Positions 35,304 through 44,031 of a stretch of DNA of 64,000 nucleotides are shown in pieces (position 1 is the first letter of the stretch; every line of letters begins with the position of its first letter). The DNA comes from Rhodovulum sp. 12E13 (GTDB taxonomy: Bacteria > Pseudomonadota > Alphaproteobacteria > Rhodobacterales > Rhodobacteraceae), in contig NZ_QPLK01000002.1 of NCBI RefSeq assembly GCF_003340565.1, positions 248,001 to 312,000 of the forward strand, given 5' to 3'. Position numbers and translations under genes: made by a program. Under the pieces are notes generated by a model that worked only from the letters and a program-made list of their open reading frames with translations, had not been told where the DNA came from and did not search any database.

Positions 35304-35447
35304 AAAAATCTGACTGTGCGGTAGCCACGGTCGGCCGCCCGCGTCGGGCGGAAAGACGCGGGACTCACTCCCCTTGCGAGCCGCATCGGAGCGCGCGGAA
35401 CGACAAGGGCGCCGCGCCACAACCCGGCCACGGCGTCGCGCGTCGCT

Positions 35448-37253
35448 TCAGAGATCGCTGTCGCCGTGAACGTAGGTGCCGGGCGCGGGCACCAGCGGCG
35501 GGTGCGCCGCGTTGCCGGGCGTGCGCGCCTTGACCAGTGGGCCGGAGCGCTTCCTGAGCCACTCGTGCCAGCGCGGCCACCACGAGCCCTCGTTGAAGGT
35601 CGCGCTCTCGCGCCATTGCTCGGGGGTGCCCGACAGGTCGTCGTTGGTGTAGTGGCCGTATTTCTTCTTCGAGGGCGGGTTGATGATGCCCGCGATGTGC
35701 CCCGACTGCGAGAGCACGAAGGTCTTGCTCCGGCTGCCCATCTTCTGGATGCCGCGATAACTCGACCGCCACGCGGCGATGTGGTCGGTCTCGCAGGCCA
35801 CGGCGAACACGGGCAGGTCGATGTCCTTCAGGGCCGCCGTCGTGCCGCAAAGGGGGAACGCGCCCTGCGCGAGCTGGTCGCCCTGGCAGAGGCCGCGCAG
35901 GTATTCCACCGCCATGCGCGCGGGCAGGTTGGTGCCGTCGCCGTTCCAGTAGAGCAGGTCGAAGGCGGGCGGCGCCTGCCCCATCATGTAGCTCTTGATC
36001 GCGGGGCCATAGATCAGGTCGTTCGACCGAAGGTAGGAGAACGTCGCCGACATGTAGAACTTGTCGAGGATGCCCTCGCGCGTCACCTCCTCCTCGATCG
36101 CGTCGACGAAGTCGTCCTCGAGGAAGACGCCCACCTCGCCCTGGTCGGAGAAGTCGGTGAGGGTGGTGAAGAACGTCGCAGACTTGACCGAAGTGTCGCC
36201 CCGCTGCTTGAGCACCGAGAGCGTCGCGGCGAGCGTCGTGCCGGCGATGCAGTAGCCCACCGCGTTGACCTGGGCCTCGCCGGTGATCGCCTTCACCTGC
36301 TCGAGCGCCGCGAGGTAGCCTTCCTCCACGTAGTCGTCCATGCCGGTGTCGCGGTAGGAGGAGTCCGGGTTGACCCAGCTCACGACGAACAGGGTGTAGC
36401 CCTGGTCGACGATGTACTTGATCAGCGAGTTCTGCGGCTTGAGATCGAGGATGTAGAACTTGTTGATCCAGGGCGGGAAGATCACGAGCGGCGTCTTGCG
36501 CACCTTCTCGGTGGTCGGCGTGTACTGGATCAGCTCGATCATCCGGTTGCGATAGACGACCTGGCCCGCGGTCGTGGCGAGGTTCTCGCCCACGCGGAAA
36601 GCGTCGCGGTCGGCCAGCGTGACGACGAGATCGCCCTCGTTCGCCTCGAGGTCGCGCACCAGATTCTCCAGGCCGTCGACGAGGCTCTGCCCGTCTGTCT
36701 CGACCGCCCGGCTCAGCGCATCCGGGTTGGTGCCGAGGAAGTTCGCGGGGCTGAACATGTCGACGATCTGCTTGGAGAAGTAGCGCAGGCGCTGCTTGTC
36801 CTTGGGGCTGAGGTGGTCGACGTCCTCGACGGCCTGCTCCACCGCCTCGGAGGCGAGCAGGTACTGCTGCTTGATCCAGTTGAAGTAGGGATGCGTCTGC
36901 CACAGCTCGTGGGCGAAGCGGCGGTCGCGCGGCGTGTGGTCCTCTGGCGCGACGAGCTTGCCGCTCGCCAGCGCCTGCTGCGCCTCGACGTAGTGCTTGA
37001 GCGTCTTGCCCCAGTAGCTGACCTGGTGCTCGATGATCTTCGCGGGGTTCTGCATCATCTCGGTGACCATCGCCGTGGCCGCCTTGACGTAGAGATCCTG
37101 ACCCGGCCCCTGCAGGCCGGGGTCGATGTCGCGCTTGTGCGAAAGGGCGGCGACGAGGCGCTGGGTGAGCTCCTCGATGCGGTGGAGGTTGGCGTTCAGC
37201 TTCTCCAGGTCGCCGCCGGTGGGCTTTTCGTCGCTGTCGGGTTCCATTGCCAT
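35448..37253 (-). CDS. phaC: class I poly(R)-hydroxyalkanoate synthase
   Basis: 601 residues, the usual class I length. The N-terminal domain (with HPYFNWIKQQYLLASEAV and YFSKQIVDMFSPANFLGTNP, about 121-176) precedes the alpha/beta-hydrolase core. The lipase-like box G-Y-C-I-A-G-T places catalytic Cys335; the Asp is in CETDHIAAW and the His in SGHIAGIINPP near the C-terminus. It polymerises 3-hydroxyacyl-CoA into PHA on granules. ATG 37253 (or 37247, two codons later). It is divergent from phaZ, with 115 bases between the starts, and upstream of phaP on the same strand but with its own spacing of 270 bases. Confidence 0.97.
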   Translation of the reverse strand: MAMEPDSDEKPTGGDLEKLNANLHRIEELTQRLVAALSHKRDIDPGLQGPGQDLYVKAATAMVTEMMQNPAKIIEHQVSYWGKTLKHYVEAQQALASGKLVAPEDHTPRDRRFAHELWQTHPYFNWIKQQYLLASEAVEQAVEDVDHLSPKDKQRLRYFSKQIVDMFSPANFLGTNPDALSRAVETDGQSLVDGLENLVRDLEANEGDLVVTLADRDAFRVGENLATTAGQVVYRNRMIELIQYTPTTEKVRKTPLVIFPPWINKFYILDLKPQNSLIKYIVDQGYTLFVVSWVNPDSSYRDTGMDDYVEEGYLAALEQVKAITGEAQVNAVGYCIAGTTLAATLSVLKQRGDTSVKSATFFTTLTDFSDQGEVGVFLEDDFVDAIEEEVTREGILDKFYMSATFSYLRSNDLIYGPAIKSYMMGQAPPAFDLLYWNGDGTNLPARMAVEYLRGLCQGDQLAQGAFPLCGTTAALKDIDLPVFAVACETDHIAAWRSSYRGIQKMGSRSKTFVLSQSGHIAGIINPPSKKKYGHYTNDDLSGTPEQWRESATFNEGSWWPRWHEWLRKRSGPLVKARTPGNAAHPPLVPAPGTYVHGDSDL

Positions 37254-37368
37254 GCTGACTGCGCCCCCCTAACCTGCCGCCTCACTAAGTTGCCTGTCCG
37301 GGGGGAGCAAGCGACGAAGTGTCCGGGCCACGGCCCGGTTCGGCCGCCGAAGACGGGGAAGCGCGCAC

Positions 37369-38631
37369 ATGAAATACATGATGACCTACGACATGATGGA
37401 GTCGATCCGGGTGACCAACGAGTGGCTCGGCTCCACCGCCAAGGCGGCGTTTTCCTACCCGGTGTTCGGCCTCGCGGCCAACCCCGTCGTGCAGTGGACG
37501 GCCGCCTGGGGCGAGGTGACCGAGCGCAGCTTCGCCCGGATGGTGGCCAAGCCCGACTGGGGGATCGCCCATGTCGTCGGCGAGGATGGCCGCGACCACC
37601 TCGTCAATATCGAGACGGTCCTGGAGAAGCCCTTCGGCGATCTCGTCCACTTCCAGGTGCAGGGCCGCCACGAGCTGCCGCGCAAGGTGCTGCTGGTGGC
37701 GCCCATGTCGGGCCACTACGCGACGCTCCTGCGCTCGACCGTCACGAGCCTCCTGCCCGACTGCGAGGTCTACATCACCGACTGGCACAACGCCCGCGAC
37801 ATCCCCGTCTCGGTCGGCAAGTTCGACGTGGAGGACTATACCCTCTATCTCGTCGACTTCATGCGCCATCTCGGCCCCGACACCCACGTGATCGCGGTCT
37901 GCCAGCCCGCGCCGCTGGCGCTGGCCGCCACCGCCTATCTCGCCGCCGAGGATCCGGCCGCGCAGCCCAACTCGCTGACGCTGATCGGCGGCCCGATCGA
38001 CCCCGACGCCGCGCCGACCGAGGTGACCGATTTCGGCAGCCGCGTCACGATGGGCCAGCTCGAGCGGCACGTCCTTCAGCGCGTCGGCTTCAAGTACAAG
38101 GGCGCGGGGCGGATGGTCTATCCGGGCCTGCAGCAGCTCGCCAGCTTCATGGCGATGAACGCCGAGACCCACGCCACCGCCTTCAAGAACCAGATCCTTG
38201 CCGTGGCCAAGGGCGAGGCCGGCGACCACGACCGGCACAACCGCTTCTACGACGAGTATCTCGCGGTCATGGACATGACGGCCGAGTTCTACCTCTCGAC
38301 GGTCGAGCGGGTGTTCAAGGAGCGCGAGATCGCCCGCAACGCCTTCACGGTGGGCGGCACGTGGGTCGACATCTCGGCCATCACCGACGTCGCCGTGAAG
38401 ACGGTCGAGGGCGCCGAGGACGACATCTCTGCCCCCGGCCAGTGCGTCGCCGCGCTCGACCTGCTCACCGGCCTGCCCGACAGCAGGAAGGCGAGCCATG
38501 TCGAGCCCGGCGCCGGTCATTACGGCATCTTCGCCGGCCGGTCGTGGCGCAACAACATCCGCCCGCTGGTGCTCGACTTCATCGACGCCAACATGACCCA
38601 CGAACGCCGCACCATGCGCCGCAGCGCCTGA
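37369..38631 (+). CDS. phaZ: intracellular polyhydroxyalkanoate depolymerase
   Basis: 420 residues of the intracellular PHB depolymerase family. The active-site Cys178 lies in V-I-A-V-C-Q-P-A-P, where ordinary lipases have Ser, as in Ralstonia PhaZ1. The segment VLLVAPMSGHYATLLRSTV (107-125) and the final V-E-P-G-A-G-H-Y-G-I-F-A-G (catalytic His) match the family. It breaks native PHA granules down to 3-hydroxybutyrate units. Divergently transcribed from phaC, so synthesis and mobilisation genes share one 115-bp control region. Confidence 0.96.
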   Translation: MKYMMTYDMMESIRVTNEWLGSTAKAAFSYPVFGLAANPVVQWTAAWGEVTERSFARMVAKPDWGIAHVVGEDGRDHLVNIETVLEKPFGDLVHFQVQGRHELPRKVLLVAPMSGHYATLLRSTVTSLLPDCEVYITDWHNARDIPVSVGKFDVEDYTLYLVDFMRHLGPDTHVIAVCQPAPLALAATAYLAAEDPAAQPNSLTLIGGPIDPDAAPTEVTDFGSRVTMGQLERHVLQRVGFKYKGAGRMVYPGLQQLASFMAMNAETHATAFKNQILAVAKGEAGDHDRHNRFYDEYLAVMDMTAEFYLSTVERVFKEREIARNAFTVGGTWVDISAITDVAVKTVEGAEDDISAPGQCVAALDLLTGLPDSRKASHVEPGAGHYGIFAGRSWRNNIRPLVLDFIDANMTHERRTMRRSA

Positions 38632-38658
38632 GGGCGGGTGCGGCGCGCGGGGCGGGAC

Positions 38659-39612
38659 ATGGGCGAACAGGCGGGCCGGATCTCTCTCTGGGGGATCGAG
38701 GTGTTCCTCGCCTGCGCCGAGGAGGGCTCCGTTTCGGCCGCGGCGCGGCGGCTCGGCGTTTCGGTCTCGTCGGTCAGCCAGCAACTCACCAACCTCGAGG
38801 CGGCGCTCGGGGCCGAGTTGATCGACCGCGCCCAGCGGCCGGCCCGCCTGACGCCCGCCGGCGAGACGTTCCGCCGCCGTGCCGCCCGGATCGCGCAGGA
38901 GGCGGCCGAGGCCAGGGCCGAGCTCGCCGCGCCCGACCTTTCCGCGCTTACCCGCCTGCGCCTCGGCATGATCGAGGATTTCGACGCCGACGTGACGCCG
39001 CGCCTGCTCTCGGCCATGTCGGCCGAGCTCGCCCGTTGCCAGTTCCTGCTCGAGACGGGCGCCTCGCACCGCCTGCTCGACCAGCTCGACAACCGCGCGC
39101 TCGACGTGGTCGTGGCCGCCGAGACGGGAGAGCCGCGCGCCGACTGGATGGAGGTGCACCCGCTGATGGACGAGCCGTTCGTCGCCGCTGTCGCCCGCGG
39201 CACGCCCGCGGGCGCCGACCTGCCGGCGCTGCCGCTCATCCAGTATACCGAGCGGCACCTGATGGGGCGCCAGATCACGGCGCATCTCGCCCGCCACGAC
39301 CTGCGCCTCGCCCATCGCTTCGAGCTCGACAGCTACCACGCGATCCTCGCCATGGTGGCCGGCGGCGCGGGCTGGACGATCCTCACCCCGCTCGGCTACC
39401 TGCGCGCCCGACGCTTCCGCGACGAGGTGGAGTTGCGCCCCCTCCCCGTTGCGCCCTTCTCGCGCCGCATCGGCCTGACCGCGCGCCGCGGCGGTCTGCG
39501 CGACATGCCCGAGCGGCTGACGGGCATGCTCAAGCCGCTGCTGCAGGAACTCATCGTGGCACCGGCCACCGCCCGCATGCCGTGGCTCGCGGGCGATCTC
39601 CGGGTGCTCTGA
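38659..39612 (+). CDS. LysR-family transcriptional regulator
   Basis: 317 residues. The N-terminal helix-turn-helix (about 12-70: FLACAEEGSVSAAARRLGVSVSSVSQQLTNLEAALGAELIDR) is the LysR pattern, followed by a two-lobed effector domain (about 95-300). ATG 38659 has GGGGCGGGA just upstream; a GTG at 38638 is possible but less likely. It starts 27 bases after phaZ in the same direction, so may be cotranscribed, which would suggest a link to PHA turnover or simply read-through. Its target promoter is not evident. Confidence 0.9.
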   Translation: MGEQAGRISLWGIEVFLACAEEGSVSAAARRLGVSVSSVSQQLTNLEAALGAELIDRAQRPARLTPAGETFRRRAARIAQEAAEARAELAAPDLSALTRLRLGMIEDFDADVTPRLLSAMSAELARCQFLLETGASHRLLDQLDNRALDVVVAAETGEPRADWMEVHPLMDEPFVAAVARGTPAGADLPALPLIQYTERHLMGRQITAHLARHDLRLAHRFELDSYHAILAMVAGGAGWTILTPLGYLRARRFRDEVELRPLPVAPFSRRIGLTARRGGLRDMPERLTGMLKPLLQELIVAPATARMPWLAGDLRVL

Positions 39613-39634
39613 CGCCTGCTCGAGCGGCGCCCGC

Positions 39635-39690
39635 CCCTTCTTCTTGCTCGAAATATCCTGCGGGGGTCCGGGGGTGCAAAACCCCCGGCG
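39635..39690. repeat. dispersed intergenic repeat, copy 3 (subtype B) with terminator-like hairpin
   Basis: CCTTCTTCTTGCTCGAAATA (39636-39655) nearly repeats the copy at 12711, followed by a G-run and a hairpin CCGGGGGT-GCAAA-ACCCCCGG (39668-39688). It sits between the convergent LysR and DegT-type genes and may act as a bidirectional terminator, though without a T-run. Confidence 0.65.
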
Positions 39691-39716
39691 GCGCGTCGGT
39701 GGCAGCGGCGCGACGG

Positions 39717-40943
39717 TCAGGTGCCGTAGGCGCGCTCCTCCTCCATGGCCTGCGCGGCAGCGCCCACCAGCGCGTCGGCGATGAAGTCGAGCTCGGCCTC
39801 GGTCAGCCGCGCGGGCAGACGCACGTCGCAGGCGCGCATCAGCATGGCGCGGGTCTGCGGCAGGTCGGCCGGGGCCGCCCCGTGCTCGCCATCGATGAAT
39901 CGCCAGTTCCAGAAGGCGCGGGCGTTGTCGCGCGACCGGCCGAAGACCTGCACCTTCACCCCGCCCGCCTCGGCGGCCGCCGTGAAGGCGTCGACTTCGG
40001 CATCCGACATGCCGACGAGGTTGAACTGGATCGAATCGGGCGCGCGCAGCTCGGGGGCGAGCGGCGGCGGCACCTCGAGCCAGGGCGAGGCGTTCAGCCG
40101 CTCCGCCACCCGGTCGTGGCCCGCGCGGCCGTCGCGCACCCGTCGGTCGATCTCGCCGATCTGCGACCGGACGATGGCGGCCGACAGGTTGTTCATCCGC
40201 ATGTTGTAGAGCGGAAGCCGGTTCTGCCAGCGCTCGAAGGCGGCGGTCAGCGTGCCGTTATGGCCGTCGTGCTTCTTCCAGTTGTGCTCGTAGGCGCCCG
40301 ACATGATGACGGCGCGGGCGGCCACCTCCTCGTCGTCGGTGATCAGGATGCCGCCCTCGCCCGCGTTCACCAGCTTGTAGGACTGGAACGAGAAGCAGCC
40401 CACCTTGCCGATCGTGCCGATCCTGCGGCCCGCCCAGGTGGTGCCGAGCGAATGCGCGGCATCCTCGATCACGGGGATGCCGGCGCGGTCGGCGGCCGCC
40501 ATGATCGCGTCCATGTCGGAGGTGTGGCCGCGCATGTGGCTGATCATGACCGCGTCGGCGCCCTGCGCCAGCTTTGCCTCGAAGTCGGCCAGGTCGATGC
40601 GATAGTCCGCTCCGACCTCGACCAGCACGGGCTGGCAATCGGCGTGGACGATGGCCGAGGGCACGGCAGCGAAGGTGAAGGCGGGGATCAGCACGCGCGC
40701 CCCGCGAGGCAGGCCGAGCGCCTTGAGCGACAGGAACAGAGCCGCCGAGCACGACGAGACGGCCAGCGCGTATTTCGCGCCCATCAGCGCGGCGAAGTCG
40801 CGCTCGAGCAGGGCCACGGGGGCATCCTGCGGGGCGGTGTAGCGGAAAAGGTCGCCGCTCGAGAGAAGACGCTCGATCTCGGCACGGGCGGCCTCGGGGA
40901 TCGGCTCGGCATCGTAGACATTGGGCGGCGTGGTGACGGTCAT
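39717..40943 (-). CDS. DegT/DnrJ/EryC1/StrS-family PLP aminotransferase
   Basis: 408 residues. SSCSAALFLSLKALGLPRGARVLIPAFTF (63-91) is the family cofactor loop, V-I-E-D-A-A-H-S-L-G (158-167) holds the PLP-ring Asp, and the Schiff-base Lys190 lies in S-F-Q-S-Y-K-L-V-N-A-G-E-G-G. The family mostly aminates keto-sugars for surface polysaccharides or antibiotics; some members are dehydratases, but the Lys shows this one is a transaminase. No other sugar-nucleotide genes are near, so the substrate is unknown. It has its own 78-bp upstream region before mnmH. Confidence 0.9.
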   Translation of the reverse strand: MTVTTPPNVYDAEPIPEAARAEIERLLSSGDLFRYTAPQDAPVALLERDFAALMGAKYALAVSSCSAALFLSLKALGLPRGARVLIPAFTFAAVPSAIVHADCQPVLVEVGADYRIDLADFEAKLAQGADAVMISHMRGHTSDMDAIMAAADRAGIPVIEDAAHSLGTTWAGRRIGTIGKVGCFSFQSYKLVNAGEGGILITDDEEVAARAVIMSGAYEHNWKKHDGHNGTLTAAFERWQNRLPLYNMRMNNLSAAIVRSQIGEIDRRVRDGRAGHDRVAERLNASPWLEVPPPLAPELRAPDSIQFNLVGMSDAEVDAFTAAAEAGGVKVQVFGRSRDNARAFWNWRFIDGEHGAAPADLPQTRAMLMRACDVRLPARLTEAELDFIADALVGAAAQAMEEERAYGT

Positions 40944-41021
40944 GGGCCCTGCTCCCGCTTACTTTCGGGATTTCCGTAACACACCTTCGGATTTTCCGAT
41001 AGCCCTAATCGACCGGGGCGA

Positions 41022-42068
41022 TCAAAGGTGGTTCAGGTGGTGCATCAGCGTGTCGGCGGCACGCGCCAGCCCGCCCGGGTCGAGCGTCAGCGGGATCTCG
41101 GCGGCGGGCGCCTCCTTGCCTTCGCGGTGCTTGGCATACCGGCTGTCGTAGTGGCGGCCGATCAGGTCTCGCACCAGCGTCTCGAAGTCGCCCGCCTCTG
41201 CCAGCGCGTGCCATTCGTCGATCTTCGCCCTGCCCTGCTGCGGGGTCAGCAGCGCGAGCTGCCGCTTGAACAGCGGCAGGTCGGCGAAGAGGTCGGCATA
41301 GGTCTGGCAGAGGTAACGGGCGCGATCCTCGGCTCGCGCCGTGACCCGCAAGCGGGGCGCGGCGCGCATCGCCTTCCACAGCGCCGGCGGCACGAGTCGC
41401 TCGCCCACCTTGCTGCTCTCGGCCTCGACCAGCACAGGCCGGGTCGGGTCGAGCGCGGCGAGGGCGGCCGAGACCCGCGTCTCGAAGCCCTTCTGGCTGG
41501 GCTGTCCGCCGGGGCGCAGGCCGAGCACCGAGCCGCGGTGGTTGGCCATCCCCTCGAGGTCGAGCATCTGGCCTCCCCGCTCGGCCACCAGCGCAAGCAG
41601 CTCGGTCTTTGCAGTGCCGGTGTTGCCGTCGAGCAGGACGACACGGTGCGGCAGCGCCCCCTCGTAGAGCTGGCGCACGACGGCCCGGCGATAGCTCCGG
41701 TAGCCGCCTTCGAGGGTGCGCACCCGCCAGCCCACCTCGCGCAGCCACAGCCCGAAGGCGCCCGAGCGCTGCCCGCCCCGCCAGCAATAGACCAGCGGCT
41801 GCCAGCCGCCCTCCTTGTCGGCGAGCGGCCCCTGCAGGTGGCGGGCGATGTTCTGCGCCACCAGCGCGCCACCGATCTTGCGCGCCGTGAACGGGCTCTG
41901 CTGCACGTAGATCGTGCCGACACGCGCGCGCTCCTCGTTCGAGAGCACCGGCAGGTTGATCGCGCCGGGGATGTGGTCCTCGGCGTATTCCGCCGGCGAG
42001 CGGGTGTCGATGATCGTGTCGAAGGGCAGGCGCGGCAGGTCGGCCAGCGGGGGCAGGGGGAACTTCAT
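41022..42068 (-). CDS. mnmH: tRNA 2-selenouridine synthase (SelU/MnmH)
   Basis: 348 residues. An N-terminal rhodanese domain has its active Cys95 in V-Y-C-W-R-G-G-Q-R-S, the family signature. A P-loop domain follows with G-N-T-G-T-A-K-T (148-155). The enzyme geranylates and selenates 2-thiouridine at the tRNA wobble position (Lys, Glu, Gln) using selenophosphate. This implies that the organism makes selenophosphate, although selD is not in the window. The gene is upstream of the DegT-type gene on the same strand and follows the DUF4149 gene by 37 bases. Confidence 0.94.
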   Translation of the reverse strand: MKFPLPPLADLPRLPFDTIIDTRSPAEYAEDHIPGAINLPVLSNEERARVGTIYVQQSPFTARKIGGALVAQNIARHLQGPLADKEGGWQPLVYCWRGGQRSGAFGLWLREVGWRVRTLEGGYRSYRRAVVRQLYEGALPHRVVLLDGNTGTAKTELLALVAERGGQMLDLEGMANHRGSVLGLRPGGQPSQKGFETRVSAALAALDPTRPVLVEAESSKVGERLVPPALWKAMRAAPRLRVTARAEDRARYLCQTYADLFADLPLFKRQLALLTPQQGRAKIDEWHALAEAGDFETLVRDLIGRHYDSRYAKHREGKEAPAAEIPLTLDPGGLARAADTLMHHLNHL

Positions 42069-42105
42069 GGCGTCCGCCTAGCCGAAGGCGCCCGGCAGAG
42101 GAAGG

Positions 42106-42513
42106 TCAGAGGAAGCGCACCAGCACCCAGCCGATCAACCCGAGCTGGACGAAGTTTATCGCCACAGACACCCCGTGCAGCGCGGCGAAGCGCGACCGTG
42201 CCACCGTCTCGCCCGCCAGCTCGGCGTCGCGTGCCGCGTTGATCTGCGGCATCAGCACCTGCCGCGACAGCACGCCGAGCGCGGCGACCCACCCCATCAG
42301 CGCGACGGCGCGGGTATCGACCGCCGTCAGCACGAGCCCTGCCGCCAGCGCGCCCATGATCACGAACAGGTAGTAATGCGGAAAGGCCGCCCGGATCAGC
42401 GGGCCCGCCTGCGCGGGCGAGAGTTCGCGGAACAGGAACGGCGCGAAGCCGAACGAGTAGAGCACCATGCCGCCGAACAGCGTGGCGGTGAGCAGAAGGG
42501 CCGCGATCTCCAT
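42106..42513 (-). CDS. DUF4149-type integral membrane protein
   Basis: 135 residues with four hydrophobic segments (about 3-25, 45-65, 70-85, 110-133). MEIAALLLTATLFGGMVLYSFGFAPFLF and PLIRAAFPHYYLFV fit the DUF4149 pattern. Start ATG 42513 with GGGGAGGA upstream. It is just upstream of mnmH (37 bases), so probably cotranscribed. Function unknown. Confidence 0.72.
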   Translation of the reverse strand: MEIAALLLTATLFGGMVLYSFGFAPFLFRELSPAQAGPLIRAAFPHYYLFVIMGALAAGLVLTAVDTRAVALMGWVAALGVLSRQVLMPQINAARDAELAGETVARSRFAALHGVSVAINFVQLGLIGWVLVRFL

Positions 42514-42606
42514 GTCCGTCCTCCCCGTTTCGACGTGGGGGAGGATAGCGCGCCAGGGCGGCAGGCAAGGCGGAACAGGGCCGCGCCTCACGGGCTTGAG
42601 AGAGCG

Positions 42607-43242
42607 ATGCTCGCGTGGCTCAGCGAATACTCCGGCGCCCTTCAGGTCGTTCTGTCCGCCCTGACGGCTGTGGTCTGGCTCGCCTACCTGCAACTCCTGC
42701 TGACGAACCTGCGCCACCAGCGCCGGCCCGTGCTGCTGATCAACACCGGCGCCGGGCGGGGCCTGCGGCAATCGTGTTTCCTGTCCAACCTCGGGATGGA
42801 GCCGATCTACGTCATGGACGTGGCGATCCGTGTCGAGGCAGGTGATCGCGTCGCCGTGGCGGCAATCACCGACGTCGAGCCGGAACACACCAGCGACGAC
42901 ACCGACGCGCTTCGTGCGACGAACCAGGGACCGCTCGAGAGCGGGGCGATCCAGAACCTGGGAACCTTCGACACTCTGATCCGCCGCGCCCTCGGTCGCG
43001 ATAGCGGGATCGGGATCGAAGAGGTCGACCGCTTCGACCTCGTGGCGATCTTCGCCGTGGCCGCGCGCAACAAGATCTGCGCCTCCCGGCGCGGGTTCTC
43101 GATCGACCCGGACCATCCCCGCCTGATGGTGCCCGAGAGCGTCCGCGCGAGGCAGGTGACGGGATGGCGTCGGCGCCGCGCGCTCAACCGCTGGCTCGAG
43201 GCGCGCCGGCAGGGGCGCGCCGCCGACGGCGAATTGCCGTAG
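42607..43242 (+). CDS. unknown protein with one N-terminal membrane segment
   Basis: 211 residues. Residues 10-33 (YSGALQVVLSALTAVVWLAYLQLLL) form one TM; the remainder is soluble, starting RRPVLLINTGAGRGLRQSCFLSNLGMEPIYVMDVAIRVE, a beta-rich layout suggesting an immunoglobulin-like or membrane-proximal domain, and ending in a basic tail (VTGWRRRRALNRWLEARRQGR). ATG 42607 follows GAGAG. It is divergent from DUF4149 with 93 bases between the starts. No family is recognised. Confidence 0.65.
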   Translation: MLAWLSEYSGALQVVLSALTAVVWLAYLQLLLTNLRHQRRPVLLINTGAGRGLRQSCFLSNLGMEPIYVMDVAIRVEAGDRVAVAAITDVEPEHTSDDTDALRATNQGPLESGAIQNLGTFDTLIRRALGRDSGIGIEEVDRFDLVAIFAVAARNKICASRRGFSIDPDHPRLMVPESVRARQVTGWRRRRALNRWLEARRQGRAADGELP

Positions 43243-43400
43243 GCGGGGGCGGTCGTGCCCGGTCCGGCCCCTGTTCGGCCGGCGACCGAGGGGCGGGCCG
43301 GGAGGGGCCGACACATGAAGCTCGCGCGGGCCGCAGGCGCCGCGTGCTGCCCGTCCGAGGGAGGCCGCCGGTCGAGCCGGCGCCCGATCCAGGGGCCGTG

Positions 43401-43802
43401 CTAGGGCGCCGCCGCCGTCACCTCGACCTCGACGAGGAACTCCGGGCGGGTGAAGCCTGCCACGATCACCAGCGTCGACGCGGGAAGGGCGTCGTCGGGG
43501 CGGGTCGACAGCCAGCGGTCGCGCGCCGCCATGTAGCCCGCCATATGTGCCCGGTCGGTGACGAAGGCGTTTATCCGGATGACATCGCCCGGCCCCATCC
43601 CCGCCTCGGCGAGGATCGCGCCGCAGGCGGCGAAGCAGAGATCCGCCTGCGCCTCGGCGCCCTCGGGTATCGTGTCGTCGCTGGCGATCCCGAGCTGGCC
43701 GGAGGCGACCACCAGACGCTGGCCCGCCGGCACCTCGACGCCATGGGCGTAGCGCGCAAAGGGCGGCCGAATCGCGGAGGGCGCGAGCATCCTGTGGGGC
43801 AT
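43401..43802 (-). CDS. RidA/YjgF-family protein lacking the canonical catalytic Arg
   Basis: 133 residues with the RidA fold pattern: RLVVASGQLGIASD (29-42), GMGPGDVIRINAFVTDRAHM (68-87) and FLVEVEVTAA at the end. In true imine/enamine deaminases the loop reads P-A-R-S with the catalytic Arg; here it is L-P-A-S-T, so that Arg is missing and a non-canonical Rid subgroup is likely. GGAGG is 8 bases before ATG 43802. Divergent from the NMT1-type importer genes, so I place it in the same catabolic unit: Rid homologues often accompany amine and heterocycle catabolism. Confidence 0.82.
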   Translation of the reverse strand: MPHRMLAPSAIRPPFARYAHGVEVPAGQRLVVASGQLGIASDDTIPEGAEAQADLCFAACGAILAEAGMGPGDVIRINAFVTDRAHMAGYMAARDRWLSTRPDDALPASTLVIVAGFTRPEFLVEVEVTAAAP

Positions 43803-44031
43803 CGTTCGGGCCTCCTTCCTTCCCGCCCTGTCTGCCGCGCACCGCCGCCCGGCGCCAGACCCTCCCCCCTTGCCGAGGTCGGATGCCTGGAAATTCGGCA
43901 GAGGGGCACATTTCTGCTGTCCTGTTACGCAATTTGCCGTAGCCTTTCGGCCGGGCCGGGCCTCCTCCCTGCGCGCGGGCGGGCCGCCCGCTAGCTTGTC
44001 GGCCAAGATCGACGCCAATGGGGAGACGACG

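Noticed and set aside
35466-40979. 1837-residue open frame on the plus strand across the PHA locus and beyond
   Set aside because: It runs opposite or out of frame with phaC, phaZ, LysR and DegT-type genes, all of which have strong motifs. Composition is artefactual.
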